A DNA stretch of 64,000 bases, from positions 62,001 to 126,000 of the forward strand of contig NZ_BNDS01000014.1 in the NCBI RefSeq assembly GCF_014656545.1. Direction: 5' to 3'. This document shows positions 43,561 to 55,200 of the stretch, one piece after another. Below the pieces are notes generated by a model that did no database searches, was not told the origin of the DNA, and worked only from the letters and a program-made list of their open reading frames with translations. Made by a program: the position numbers and the translations under genes. Position 1 is the first letter of the stretch; every line of letters starts with the position of its first letter. Source of the stretch: Neobacillus kokaensis. GTDB taxonomy: Bacteria; Bacillota; Bacilli; Bacillales; Cytobacillaceae.

Positions 43561-46500
43561 TCATAATGTATTCAGCCTTATTTCCTCGATGTATTCTCCC
43601 GTTATTAAATAAACGTATGTCTTGTCGATAATATTATTCAAGTCCTCTAAGTGGGATTCGCTAATCAAAAAGTCTGGCTTATCAGTTAAGATGATAAACC
43701 GTTCTTCACCATTGAAACGTTCGCTATAAAAATCAACTAATCCAAAGTTATCGTACATTGTTACTAGCTTACGACCATTTGCTTTCTCATGGGCTACAAC
43801 TAAATTGTAATAATCAGATGCTATAACACGATAAGATGAACCATTAGGAATTAATTCAAACTGAGCTATTTTTTTAGGCGGCTGCAGAATAATTGTTCGC
43901 TGCTTATTTAAAGTATCTATCCGCTTTTTCTTCTGTTCTTCAATATCTATTAGCTGCGCGTTCATTTGATTGATAAGTGCTGAATTTTTATTGTCTAGAT
44001 TATCAGATTGATATTGTAAAAGACGATCATATACCTCATTATATTGTTGCTGAAATGTCTCCACCAAGTACTCATGCATTCGATTTAACTGGCTGGTTCG
44101 CTTTTTCTCAAGCAGGTTCTTTTCTTCAATTGCTAATTGTAAAATATGTTTTTGGAAAATGTGTTGTTCTACAAATGGTAATTCCGTTACAGAATCCGAG
44201 AAATTCTCAAGTGCCAACCAATATAAGTTTAATTCAATAACAGAACCATCCTCGCGTTTTCCGATAAATAGTAATTGATTCTTCAATTCTTTTCCAGTTC
44301 CATCTTTATAGACTAAACGATATAAATCAACTTCTAAACGCTCTGGGACATTATACGTAAATAAATAACGTTTGAATGCAAATTGATCGTTTGTTTTATG
44401 AAGGATTTTTTTTGCTAAAGAATATAAAGGATAGGATTTCGTTACATATTGAACGTCTCCAGTACTTTCTTCGACAAATCCTGTATAACGATACGAATCA
44501 GTTAAACTAGTTTCTTTAGCAAATTGATCACGAAGAAGTTTTGGAAATCGGTCAATTCGTTTAACCCGATTTTCTTGACTACTGAATACTTTTACATTTG
44601 ATTCTACAAATGCATAATCCATAAGCTCTACATACATTCGATTTGGCACTCGGTTAATTTTGATATCGAACTGTGAGCTTTTCATTGCATTGATATCTAC
44701 AGTATCCGTATCAAATTGCATTTTGTTCATTGTTTGTAATAGCTCTTTATGTTCTTCACTTAGGCCTTTATCCATTTTTGAGATTACTTCATCTAATTTT
44801 TCACGGGTTAAAATGGCTTCTTTCATTAAATCTGCTAGATTGATATCTCCCTCAAGTAAATCTCCCATAAAGTTATAGACTAAATCATTCCCTAAGTCCT
44901 CTTTCATTGTTTCTAACTTAGCAAGTAAACGAGTCATAACGTAACCTTCACGCGTATTGGCTGCTACAAGATTAAATACGAATACTTCATTTTTTTGTCC
45001 AATACGATGAATACGCCCCATTCGCTGCTCTAAACGATTAGGGTTCCATGGAATATCATAGTTAATCATCTGATTACAGAACTGTAGGTTTATAGATTCT
45101 CCACCTGCATCTGTTGCTAGCATAATTTGAGCATTATGACGGAATAACTCGACTTGCTTTCTTCGTTCGTCCATCGAATAACTACCGATAATCTTTGCTA
45201 TATGCTCAACCCTTGTCGAAAGTTTTTCCTCCAAGTATTTAAGTGTATCAACAGATTCAGTAAAAATTAAGATCTTCTCTCCTGTATAAACAAGCCCTTC
45301 TACCCCAAATAGCATTTCCTCTAGTTCCAAGTATTTCTTCTCGATTCCATACTTTTTAAGGGAAGTTGTTTTCGAAAGCAGCTTTTTCAACTCTTTAATT
45401 TCTTCTTGTAATGCATCTAAATCAATCGAATCAAAAGCAAGTTCTAACTTTCTCTCCAAAGTGTCCTGCGATTCTGTTACTTCTTCCTCAAGATTATTTT
45501 CATACAGTTTTTCGAGTTTTTGTGTAAACTTTTTTCTTTCATTTTCAGTTGTCTCTAGAATCGCTAACAATTTCTTATAACGACGAATAAGTGACTTATG
45601 AATAGCTTCGATTGAAGAACTTAATCGGCGTTGGAGTAGCATCATAGCGAAAGCAGTACTATTATTACCAGCATTAATTGCACGATTAAAATGTGTCTGA
45701 ACATAAGCTGTCACAGCTTCATATAAATCTAGTTCCGGTTCTGTTAATTCATATTGAATCGATTTTGTTGTTCTTTTAGGAAAGATCGGTGTTCCATCAA
45801 AATTTACCATGGATTCTTTTAAGCGACGAATGATAAATGGATTACTTTTATCTCGTAGAGTTTCACTTGCAGAAACATGATTGAATAAATCTGGTTCAAT
45901 TAGTTTCATTAGTAAACGGAAATTCTCAGCATCCCCTTTGTGTGGTGTTGCTGTTAGCAGTAAGCAGTGATTTGTTCTTGCTAATAATTTCTCCCCAAGA
46001 TGATAAAGCTTTGTTTTAGATGTTTTCTTTTTGATTTTCCCATAAGAATAAGCCGCCATCTTATGAGCTTCATCAACAATGACCAAATCAAACTGTGCCT
46101 CTAGAATTAACGCCTTAATATCATCACGAGTAGACCAATGGATCGAAGCAAGACAACAATCATTTTCGATAAACGGATTTAAACTACCATATTCATTCAA
46201 TACGGCACGATTAATAATTTTAAATGTTTCTTGAAATTTCTCCGACATCTCTTCCTGCCATTGGCGTAATACTAATGGCGGAACTAAAATTAATATTCGC
46301 TGGATACTTTCACGTGCTTTTAATTCTTTAATCAACATCCCCGACATAATGGTTTTACCTGCACCGGGATCGTCTGCTAATAAGTAACGGATGTTGGACG
46401 TTTGTAACATCCTGCTATATACAGCTTCGATTTGATGAGGTAGTGGTATGACTTGTTGATTTCCTAATGCACGTGTTTTTGAATACTTATCTTCTATTTC

Positions 46501-46743
46501 AAGAGCTAGGTGTAGAAGGCGTTGCTGAACATCTTGGCCACTGAATGTTAAGTGTGTTGCTGTAGATGTACTTAATATTGTCACTTGATTTAAATCAGTT
46601 GTAGTCAGTAACTGTTCATAATAACTATTCGATTGCCGCCCAATACCTTCAAGTAAAACATACTCTTCTTCAAATGTTTCAATTTTTTTTACTTCAATGG
46701 CTTCTGGGAAAAATGGTCCACTAATAATATCTCCAATGTTCAT
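43561..46743 (-). CDS. BREX-associated SNF2/DEAH helicase (BrxHII-like)
   Basis: A 1060-residue SF2 helicase with Walker A DDPGAGKT (about 124-131), DEAH box VIVDEAHKM, LLTATPHKGD, and C-terminal motifs DAGGESINLQF and QRMGRIHRIGQ, like HepA/DrmD-type translocases. It is the last gene of the operon containing BrxF, BrxC, PglX, PglZ and BrxA, matching BrxHII of type 3 BREX, although in the founding type 3 order it precedes PglZ. I start at the ATG at 46743 because GGAGG lies just upstream; a TTG at 46758 would overlap that site. A terminator-like hairpin separates it from brxA. Confidence 0.8.
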   Translation of the reverse strand: MNIGDIISGPFFPEAIEVKKIETFEEEYVLLEGIGRQSNSYYEQLLTTTDLNQVTILSTSTATHLTFSGQDVQQRLLHLALEIEDKYSKTRALGNQQVIPLPHQIEAVYSRMLQTSNIRYLLADDPGAGKTIMSGMLIKELKARESIQRILILVPPLVLRQWQEEMSEKFQETFKIINRAVLNEYGSLNPFIENDCCLASIHWSTRDDIKALILEAQFDLVIVDEAHKMAAYSYGKIKKKTSKTKLYHLGEKLLARTNHCLLLTATPHKGDAENFRLLMKLIEPDLFNHVSASETLRDKSNPFIIRRLKESMVNFDGTPIFPKRTTKSIQYELTEPELDLYEAVTAYVQTHFNRAINAGNNSTAFAMMLLQRRLSSSIEAIHKSLIRRYKKLLAILETTENERKKFTQKLEKLYENNLEEEVTESQDTLERKLELAFDSIDLDALQEEIKELKKLLSKTTSLKKYGIEKKYLELEEMLFGVEGLVYTGEKILIFTESVDTLKYLEEKLSTRVEHIAKIIGSYSMDERRKQVELFRHNAQIMLATDAGGESINLQFCNQMINYDIPWNPNRLEQRMGRIHRIGQKNEVFVFNLVAANTREGYVMTRLLAKLETMKEDLGNDLVYNFMGDLLEGDINLADLMKEAILTREKLDEVISKMDKGLSEEHKELLQTMNKMQFDTDTVDINAMKSSQFDIKINRVPNRMYVELMDYAFVESNVKVFSSQENRVKRIDRFPKLLRDQFAKETSLTDSYRYTGFVEESTGDVQYVTKSYPLYSLAKKILHKTNDQFAFKRYLFTYNVPERLEVDLYRLVYKDGTGKELKNQLLFIGKREDGSVIELNLYWLALENFSDSVTELPFVEQHIFQKHILQLAIEEKNLLEKKRTSQLNRMHEYLVETFQQQYNEVYDRLLQYQSDNLDNKNSALINQMNAQLIDIEEQKKKRIDTLNKQRTIILQPPKKIAQFELIPNGSSYRVIASDYYNLVVAHEKANGRKLVTMYDNFGLVDFYSERFNGEERFIILTDKPDFLISESHLEDLNNIIDKTYVYLITGEYIEEIRLNTL

Positions 46744-46756
46744 GTCAATTTCCTCC

Positions 46757-46790
46757 AAAAAAATCCCTCACTCAAAGGAGTAAGGGATTT
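46757..46790 (-). terminator. Terminator-like hairpin overlapping the end of brxA, upstream of brxH
   Basis: The minus strand AAATCCCTTACTC pairs with GAGTGAGGGATTT over 13 bp (one G-U) around a CTTT loop, then seven T. The stem includes the last four brxA codons and its stop, and the T-run abuts the brxH ribosome site. It may set a lower or conditional level of helicase. Confidence 0.7.
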
Positions 46791-47496
46791 TAGGATTTCG
46801 TTCAATAATTGTATCTCGAATATTTTTTATAATTGAATAGCGTTCTTTGTCTAAATCCCCTATACGTATATGGTAATCGAATGGATAGAAGATTGCACTA
46901 TTATTTACAATATCTGTAGATACTGTATTTGCTTCATAGTGCATCATTAATACTTCAATCATTAAAGCTTTAAGTAAAGGATTCTGTATTTCAATTTCTA
47001 TTTTTTTTGCTTGGTATACTCCGGGCTTTGGCATTGTTAGAAGTAGCCAATCTTTTGCAGAAGAAAAAACTGCACCAACAGCAACTTCTACACGGCGACG
47101 ATCTCCATATCGATTTTTCATCTCGTTAACAATAGATCTGCTCTGTATTTCATTTGACATTTTTAGCAGTTTTCCAATGTAAAACATTTGTTCTCTGAAG
47201 AATGGATAGGCTATGCACGTTAGACAATAATTCGTTATTAGTTTTTCTGTTGGCGATAGATATGGATATTCATTAAGTAATGCATCACGGATATCCATAA
47301 TAATAGGGGTTACTAGATTCCATGTTTTCATTAGCATAGTAATGGCATTCTTACGTGATTTATCACCTTTAATAGAATTCATCAGCTCAACATTTAGTAA
47401 ACTGTACATCTCTTTTGAAGGATATTGCCGTAATAAATTTGCTGTTAAATCAAGATGAGCCAGCTGAATTTTTTGATCAAACCCTACTGCTTTCAT
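46768..47496 (-). CDS. BrxA-like protein of the BREX operon
   Basis: A 242-residue soluble, mainly helical protein between PglZ and the helicase. It has a repeated-helix N-terminus (LLRQYPSKEMYSLLNVELM), a basic KGDKSRKNAITMLMKTW segment and a winged-helix-like C-terminal half. Position and size fit BrxA (DUF1819), a small DNA-binding NusB-like protein found in most BREX types including type 3. Residue-level support is weak, so the name rests largely on context. It starts 15 bp after pglZ. Its end forms one arm of the hairpin before brxH. Confidence 0.55.
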   Translation of the reverse strand: MKAVGFDQKIQLAHLDLTANLLRQYPSKEMYSLLNVELMNSIKGDKSRKNAITMLMKTWNLVTPIIMDIRDALLNEYPYLSPTEKLITNYCLTCIAYPFFREQMFYIGKLLKMSNEIQSRSIVNEMKNRYGDRRRVEVAVGAVFSSAKDWLLLTMPKPGVYQAKKIEIEIQNPLLKALMIEVLMMHYEANTVSTDIVNNSAIFYPFDYHIRIGDLDKERYSIIKNIRDTIIERNPKIPYSFE

Positions 47497-47511
47497 ACTC
47501 GCCCCTACTTT

Positions 47512-49410
47512 CTAGCGCTTAACTTTTACAAATGGTACAATCACTTCCTCAAAATGAATGCCACCATGAGTAACAATTTTATCACCTTTTGGTACAAAAG
47601 CATAATTGTCCTTAGCTAATAATATATTATAGTCTTTTGGCAATCCTGAATGGTACCATGAAATTGTTGAATCAGCATGCATGAGATGCGTTTGGTTTCG
47701 TATATTTTCAGATTGATAAATACGAGTACGTTCGCCTTTTGAATTCACTAGTACTCCTTCATGAATTCGGCCTATTCCGTGGCATTCCACGTTACCATGA
47801 TCAGAAGTAATATATACATCATAATCTTTATCTGCTAAGTCCGCTAAAAACCGATTTAAATAGTTTGTAGATAGCCAAGTCGAAAGTTCAGAAATCATTG
47901 TTTGATTACCTTGTACAGCACCATGCATAAATTGATCAATAACATCTATAACAGCCCCATATATACGAATAGAAGGGAATTGCATATAAGAAAGTGAGAG
48001 CTGATTATACTCTTCTAATCCAAGGGAATTTTCATAAGCAACATTTTGCCTAGTAAAACCCGCTTGCTCCCAGAATTGAAGCCAGTAAGTTTTTTCTTTT
48101 CTAGTTGAATAGATGGTGTCGGCAAATTGTCTAGGCTCTAAACCAGAAAAAATAGCTTGTCTTGAAACCGATGTTACGCTAGGTATCCAAGAAAATACAG
48201 CATCTTCTTCAAATAACCATCCATCACTAGCTAAATGCTGTTTAATCATATTCCATTGAGTAAAGTTCATTCCGTCCATCACAATTAAAGCCATTTTGTT
48301 ATCTATTTTCCTTGCTAAAAAATGAGGAATTTGATGGACCATCTTTGGCTTTGGAACAATAGGTAATGTTCGAAGATTTGTGTATTCTTCTAACATCCAT
48401 TTTTCAAAGTGTTGATTTAATGTTTGCATTTGCATGTTCCATGTTGCTGGTAATATGCCATTGTTTAAATAGTTGTACTGAATTTCTCCAATCTGACTAG
48501 CTAAATTGCCCCATTCAAGCCGTGAAAAGTTTGTAAAGTCTTGATTGAATAAAATATTTACATCAATAGAAGGTTTACTCTCCATTACTAAACCTGCCAT
48601 CATCCAATTTTCAAATTTCACCATATTAGATATTGGAATAGGCGTAATATAATTTGGGAGTGTTTGACGTACTATTGGGTCATTAAAATAAGAAAAATCA
48701 TAATTGGTATTCGACTCAACAATTTGCTCATGAGAACGTTTTGAAAAGTCATGAATATATCTTTGCCACTGTTTATTTAGTAAATGGGTTAAATGATCCC
48801 TTGATTGGAAAACAGTAAGTAATTCTGTTGAAAACAATGGATGTGATTTTTTTATGTTTTGTTCTAGTCGTTGAAAAAATAGCGAAGGAAGGGCTTCGCT
48901 ATTTTTTGAATAATAATGAACAGCTGCTTTTAAAAGGTCACTTTCACTACTAAAAATGCTGGTGTCTAGCTGGTATACCTTTGTCAATATAAAATCGATT
49001 GATTCATTATAGTTTAATTGTTTCAATTGATTACTTGAAGCATCAAATAATAACGAAAGTACTTTATCTGGGCAGTATTGAACAACAGTAGGATCAAGAG
49101 AAGGGAAGATTGATTCCCACGATATTACAAGTCGAATTGCGTTATACAATATATCGTAAGGCAACTGATTGAATTGGTTTTCTGCAATCGTGACAATCCA
49201 AGTTGGACGGCTCTTACGGTCTTCGTGTCGGAAAGATGTCTCGTATAAATAACGAAAAACGATTGAGTCTTGATAAGTATGGACAGTTATTCCCTTCTCA
49301 GCAAATACCTGTAGCACTGCCTCCCGCTTGAATAAGCTATACTCATCTGAAACAATATACAAGCTACCTTTACTTGGAAAAAAAGTTGCTAATTTTTCAA
49401 CCCAATTCAA
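47512..49410 (-). CDS. pglZ: BREX phosphatase-like PglZ
   Basis: A 632-residue alkaline-phosphatase-superfamily protein, the hallmark of BREX/Pgl systems. Metal-site motifs: LIVMDGMNFTQW (first Asp), SVTSVSRQAIFSG (nucleophile region), YITSDHGNVECHG (Asp-His) and THGGIHFEEVIVPF (final His). PglZ is essential for BREX host methylation and phage restriction, probably as a metal-dependent nuclease or phosphodiesterase. It starts at a TTG (49410) with GAAGGTG upstream, 18 bp after pglX. Length is near the type 3 norm (shorter than type 1 PglZ). Confidence 0.9.
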   Translation of the reverse strand: MNWVEKLATFFPSKGSLYIVSDEYSLFKREAVLQVFAEKGITVHTYQDSIVFRYLYETSFRHEDRKSRPTWIVTIAENQFNQLPYDILYNAIRLVISWESIFPSLDPTVVQYCPDKVLSLLFDASSNQLKQLNYNESIDFILTKVYQLDTSIFSSESDLLKAAVHYYSKNSEALPSLFFQRLEQNIKKSHPLFSTELLTVFQSRDHLTHLLNKQWQRYIHDFSKRSHEQIVESNTNYDFSYFNDPIVRQTLPNYITPIPISNMVKFENWMMAGLVMESKPSIDVNILFNQDFTNFSRLEWGNLASQIGEIQYNYLNNGILPATWNMQMQTLNQHFEKWMLEEYTNLRTLPIVPKPKMVHQIPHFLARKIDNKMALIVMDGMNFTQWNMIKQHLASDGWLFEEDAVFSWIPSVTSVSRQAIFSGLEPRQFADTIYSTRKEKTYWLQFWEQAGFTRQNVAYENSLGLEEYNQLSLSYMQFPSIRIYGAVIDVIDQFMHGAVQGNQTMISELSTWLSTNYLNRFLADLADKDYDVYITSDHGNVECHGIGRIHEGVLVNSKGERTRIYQSENIRNQTHLMHADSTISWYHSGLPKDYNILLAKDNYAFVPKGDKIVTHGGIHFEEVIVPFVKVKR

Positions 49411-49428
49411 TCAAATCACCTTCTTTTA

Positions 49429-52188
49429 TTACATATCTAATCGTACCTGTGCATTGTCATAATACATTAACAGTTTGTCATCTTCTTGAATTACTTGCTC
49501 TGGCAATCGGTCACCTACTGTGACAATCTTCTCGTAATTTTTCTCACTCCATGCCTTTTTAAAGCCTGCCCGGATTGCCTCTGTACGGAATTGTTTTAAT
49601 TTCTTCTTGCTGTTTCCAAGCTCTTCTACATAATGATCAAATTCACGTAACAATGTTTTTTCACGCAATTTCTCAAGGTCCGTCTGTTTATTTGGATCTG
49701 GTACATACCATCTATTCATTGCTTTTGCTCTTAGCTTACCATCTGTATTTTCTAAGCCACGCATATCATGGAAATTCCGGCGCAAATAACTAGCAATTTG
49801 ATCTGGTACTGTTTCTTCTCCTTCATATCGCAAGAAGTTTTGGCCAAGTAAATCATCTAACTCAGGCAACTGCTCATGCTTAGCAATATGCTGAATTTCC
49901 TTCATGAATTGTGGATGTAAATCTTGACGAGTTTGTGGTTTCTTCATCAGTTGTTGACGAATCCATTCAATAGAACTATTCTCATCAGAAACGAATAAAC
50001 TCATTTGAGTAAATTCTTTAACAACTGTACGTTTCTTGTCATATTCTGCTACTTGAGATTCTAAAAACGCCATCCCATCACGCATAGGGAATCTTTGAGC
50101 TACGCCAGCTTGGAACTCTGCTGAAGAGATTGGTACTGGTAAGCCATTTTGAACATGATATGCTACCATTCTGTCAAATAAAATACGTGGTGTCCGTTCA
50201 GCAATAACCGATGCTTCACCTTTTGAACCAGAGAATTTAATAAGTTGTTCCAAATACTGACTTACAAAAGTCCAAGCTGATTCAGGGGTATTGTTTTGTT
50301 CTCGAATTTTATTAATATTTTCTTCAGATGGTTTATAAGCTGATATTACTAAATCTTGCTTAACAGCAGTAGTAGAAGTGACAGCTTTGAAACTACCTTG
50401 TTTTTTATCTAGTGCAGCTACATTCGCAATAATAAATCCAGCTTTTTGAAGAGCGTTTTGGATAGAGTTCCATACACTGGCTTGTGAATTACTAAATTCA
50501 ATTGTAATCCATCTCTCAGGCTTTAGTACTCTATATAATTCTTTTAAGGCACCGTTCATTAAATTTTCATAATCAAATAAACTTTTCTTTTGTGTACTAT
50601 TTACAATAGCCTCAGTCTTATTGTCTGTATAAATTTTCATAAATGATTCCCAAATAAAGTTCAATTCTGAATACATTAAATTTGCACCGAATGGGGGATC
50701 TATAAAAATATAGTCAATACTTTCAGAATCAATATTTCTTAAATCTACAGCTGATTGATTAGTAATTATATTTTCATTGAATTCAGGTAGTGTCTTTATC
50801 ACAGATTCCAACTTACTTTTAAATGCTGAAGTTATAGGTCGTTCGCCGTTAACACTTGGGACATATAAAGTTCCTGTTACAGCACCAAAAGAAAACAACC
50901 CACCATCTGTTAATAACCTAGAAATATTTACCTTTACCATCTTAGTAGAATACGAAAGACTACTTCTTAAAATCCCTAAAAATAGCGACTTATATTGGCT
51001 ATTTTTAACCTTTTCTAAAATGAATGAAATTGTAAGTAGGTTTCTTCTAGTGAAGAAATGATGGGTATGCGTTAGTCCAATTTTATCATTCCTTCTAGAT
51101 TCATCGCCTTGTATCATTCTATCGGTTCTAATTTCATAGGGCCATCCAATATTTTCAATTTCCTTTATTAATTCCAAATCACTTTCGTCTGGCTCCTTAT
51201 CAAATCTTTTGCCATTATATGTGAAATTAATAAGAACCAACTTTTGTGAAACTTTTTCTACTATTGAATCAAGTATAGGGTCATACTCCTTGACTAATAG
51301 CGGCTTTATTCTTCTTTTAGTTAATGTAGCATTACAAGATGGACAATTGAATTCATCTTTTACTTTTTTCAACTCTTTATCAACAGCTATATCAAAGAAG
51401 TTAAAATCTATACCACATTCCGAGCATTCAAAATCGTCACTCCATACAGCATAATTAATTTCACCTTCAATTTCCTTGCCATTATGGAGGGCTTTTGTTA
51501 TAAAAAATTTATCAAGGTTATCTGAAATTTCTTTTAAGATTTTTCTAGCTTCATCTTCGAATTTTTTCAAATTAATAGAATTGTTATAATTAGAGGATAT
51601 AAGCGCTGCTGTTGGTGATAAGTCATTTAGGATAACTTTCCGCTCTCCTAGTTTATATATACCTTCTTCCGATGTAACAATATTATCTTCATTTACCTTG
51701 AAACCCAGCGATTCTATTTCCTTTTTGTTACCACACATGATCCCAGCAACACCTGTCATACCTGTACCTGAAAATACATCTAAAATAGTGTCACCCGGAT
51801 TAGTATAGTGAAGTATATACTTCATTATTGCTTTATGAGGTACTTTTGTGTGATAACTATGGGCATTGTATATAGCTCCACTTTTTCCAATACTTACATC
51901 ACTGGCATAGGGTCCAACCTTCTTTGTAAAATTATGCTTATTGATTAATTCATTAATCCACGGGTTCGGACAGGCTGTATAATACGGTGGATCTGATAAA
52001 GCAATAATATCCTCGTCCTCACCAATAGGGAAACCTTCAATTTGTTTTAGTTCAGGTAGTTTTTTTCGTAGCTCTTTACGAAAATATTCTCTACGTGCTT
52101 CTTCACTTTCAAATGTCATACCAAGGCAGACAACGGGTGTGTTGTCTGCCTTAGTTACCTCAAAAGAGAGCTGTTCGTTATTTGTCAT
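49429..52188 (-). CDS. BREX adenine-specific DNA methyltransferase (PglX/PglXI-like)
   Basis: A 919-residue methyltransferase with circularly ordered motifs: DPPY at 66-69 (ALSDPPYYTACPN), S-adenosylmethionine motif LDVFSGTGMTGVAG at about 136-149, a four-Cys zinc ribbon (CSECG ... CPSC, about 255-290) and a second IDPPFGANLMYSE near 500. This layout and the operon context match the PglX of type 3 BREX, which methylates a host adenine to mark self DNA. The C-terminal 300 residues are probably specificity/DNA-binding. It starts 15 bp after brxC with AAGGAGAG upstream. Confidence 0.87.
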   Translation of the reverse strand: MTNNEQLSFEVTKADNTPVVCLGMTFESEEARREYFRKELRKKLPELKQIEGFPIGEDEDIIALSDPPYYTACPNPWINELINKHNFTKKVGPYASDVSIGKSGAIYNAHSYHTKVPHKAIMKYILHYTNPGDTILDVFSGTGMTGVAGIMCGNKKEIESLGFKVNEDNIVTSEEGIYKLGERKVILNDLSPTAALISSNYNNSINLKKFEDEARKILKEISDNLDKFFITKALHNGKEIEGEINYAVWSDDFECSECGIDFNFFDIAVDKELKKVKDEFNCPSCNATLTKRRIKPLLVKEYDPILDSIVEKVSQKLVLINFTYNGKRFDKEPDESDLELIKEIENIGWPYEIRTDRMIQGDESRRNDKIGLTHTHHFFTRRNLLTISFILEKVKNSQYKSLFLGILRSSLSYSTKMVKVNISRLLTDGGLFSFGAVTGTLYVPSVNGERPITSAFKSKLESVIKTLPEFNENIITNQSAVDLRNIDSESIDYIFIDPPFGANLMYSELNFIWESFMKIYTDNKTEAIVNSTQKKSLFDYENLMNGALKELYRVLKPERWITIEFSNSQASVWNSIQNALQKAGFIIANVAALDKKQGSFKAVTSTTAVKQDLVISAYKPSEENINKIREQNNTPESAWTFVSQYLEQLIKFSGSKGEASVIAERTPRILFDRMVAYHVQNGLPVPISSAEFQAGVAQRFPMRDGMAFLESQVAEYDKKRTVVKEFTQMSLFVSDENSSIEWIRQQLMKKPQTRQDLHPQFMKEIQHIAKHEQLPELDDLLGQNFLRYEGEETVPDQIASYLRRNFHDMRGLENTDGKLRAKAMNRWYVPDPNKQTDLEKLREKTLLREFDHYVEELGNSKKKLKQFRTEAIRAGFKKAWSEKNYEKIVTVGDRLPEQVIQEDDKLLMYYDNAQVRLDM

Positions 52189-52203
52189 GTCAATCTCTCC
52201 TTG

Positions 52204-55200
52204 TTATTTTTTCAACATTACTCTTACACGATTTGATGGTGCCGTACCAACCGCTCTAGCCAGCATGTCCTCAAAACGTTTTCGTAATTCTTCTACCGTT
52301 AATGGATGTCCATTGGCCATCATTTGTTCTATATCTGATAAATTTAACTCCACTTTATCGATACCTTTTAATAAATCGTTGATTGCTTGAATTAAACGAA
52401 CATCAATTGGCAAATTAAATTCTTGATTATCGATAAATTCTTGAATCAATCGTTGTTGTTCTGTACTTAACAATGAAATGTTTTCTTTTACAGAAGCATC
52501 ATTTAAGTTAATCATTAATGTTTCCGTCCAATTTTCATAAATAACTGGTAGTTCTTCTTCAAGTTTCTGTAAAACAACTTTTTCATTTGCGGTAATATCT
52601 GTCGGTCTGAATTTACACTCACCACAAATTTGTGTGTGTTGTAATTTGTCTTCAGAAACATGATAGCATGTCTTTAGTTCAGTCAATGTCTTTTCCCATT
52701 TAACAATTTGCTCTTTCGGTAAAATGGAAATACGGCTCGCTAGTTCTTTTAATGCTTTTAAGCGATCATCATTTAGGAGTGCCGTTTTTCGTAGGTTTTC
52801 TTTTGCATTCAAACGTGATTGATCGTGTGCCTCTATATAAAGTTGGATATACTCTTGTTTTAAGTTGTTTAATTTTACAAGTTCTTTTGAAATATCCTCT
52901 TGTTCCTTTAAACCATATTGGATTTCATCGAGTGTATCTTCTACATTTCTAGACCAATCTGAATGAGTCCCCATATTAGGTTGCGCGACACGCAAGTAGT
53001 TTACAAGTTGAGAAATATTTTTCAGTTGATTATCTAGTTTGAGCAAATTTTCTATTGTTTTAAGCGCTTCTCGTTGTACTTCAATGGTTGCTAGGTTATA
53101 TTTTAAATTACGCATTTTAGCAGGTGTATTATATCGTTTTAATCCTTCACAAAACTCTTTGAAATCCTCAAGCAATCCTGTTTGCTCTTGTATTTCTGCT
53201 TTATTTAATAATTGACCATCCCATGTAGGAATTCCTTTTTTGACAAGTTGTACAAGTGATAATGTCTCTGCTATTTTTTTGTTTGCTTTTTCTGTAATAC
53301 TGCCAATGGCGCGACTTAACATATCTTCTTCATAATTTGGAATTACCACATCAAATAAATCTGCCAGCGCATTAATTTCCGTTATTGGTAAACCAGTCGG
53401 CTTCTTAATATGACTAAATTGAGTTAATTCCTTTATTGGTCGTTGAACGTATTCGTGTAAATTTAATGCATTATAAGTTTTACCTCCGATAGTCACTTCT
53501 ATTGCCCCAGCACTTATCATAGCACCCAATAATACAACGAATAACTCCGGCTCTAAAGAAAATTGCTTCGTAAATTGTAAATCTGGTATACCTTTAATAC
53601 GTTTTGTTTCAATTAAATCGCTATGATTTATTACTTGTCCATGACCCTTTGCTTCTAATAAATGGATAATCCATTTTGCATAACCTGAATTATTTATAGT
53701 CAATCTATTTGATTTATCTAACAATACGAAACCGTCTAAAATGTCTGCACCCATTTTTGATTCCGCACCGTTGATATATTGGAGTGCTTTTTGGACATAG
53801 GTTTCCATATTATCTTTTGTTAGGATCCCTTGAATTTTTCCAAAAGAAGGATAATCCTCATATTTTAGCTCGAACCAATCCGTTAAATAAAATTCAGCAG
53901 CTGTATCAACAATTTGCTTTACCGTAGGATTATTTAAAATATACATGCGCAAATCAGCAACAGTAGATTTCTTTCCTTTGTAGGTGATTTCAAATGTACT
54001 ATCAAAGTTATCGATTAACCATTTAAATAATTTCTTCTGATATTCTTCTACCTTCGCTGTGTAAAGTTTCTTCGTTGCTGGAGAAGCATCAGTTGCTAAG
54101 TCTTGAGCCGCTGCATAAAGTTTTAGATACTTATCAAAATCTTCATTGCTACGATTATATTCAAAGAATATTTCATCAGGTTTATGCTCATTTTTAAATG
54201 TTACTTTATCATAAGGTCGTAACATATAAATATAGAAATCACGTTCAGGCTGCGCAGTTCCACGTTCATTTGGTGCGCCAAAGAATAAATAACCCGGACG
54301 CATAACGTGATGTGCTTCCCAAGCTAGATCATATCTCCAGACTTTAACATAAGATACATGGGTATTATCGTCTAGTTCCATTGCCTTTTGTAATAAGCTG
54401 AAGTAGTAATGATCCAGTTTATCGTCTTCAATCGTTTCAGCCTGTGCTTGAATTAAACTATCAACATCTATATCTTTCTTTAAATCCAAATAGTATTGAC
54501 CATTCGATTCGTTTGTAGAAATATATTGGTAACTTACAGTTTCTTGGATGGTTTTCATTGCTGCTTCAATATTTCCTTTTAAGAAATCTGACGGATCATC
54601 TTCTTCTAGTAAAAAATCTATACTTGTAGTCGGATGCAAAAATAAGTCATCACGTAATTCTATTGTTGTTAAACCCACCTTGTCATGAATATCTTCTGTT
54701 GAAAGGCGATACACAGCTAATGCATTAATCATTCGTAACGCCATTGGTTGGTATAATTTCTTTTTAGCCGGAAATGCATTCTCGATACGATCTTTTAATA
54801 TTTTATGTTTATCAATTACTGCCCGGATATTTGCATCTGATCGGTTCGTCGCGTTTTCTTGGATGTACGTCCAATAGCTGTCGTAAGAAATTAAACCGGG
54901 TGAACCCTCTGGTAATGGCGACTGAATGATTTTTTTAATTTCGCTGCTTATAGTTTGAAGTGCTACACGTTTTTCAGCTATATTCACTCTTTCAAATGCA
55001 GTCAAATATGCTGGGTGGATAGGGAATAGATTGATATAGGTTTCTAAATCTTCGTTTAAACGTGTATATAGTCTAGTAAACCCTTTTAAATGCTCACGAA
55101 TTAAAGATTTTTGTTCATCCGTCTTTTTCAATAGTCGTTGCGAAACTACATACGCAATATCATCGCGAACAATGCTTACTTGAACAAACCGCTCACTAAT

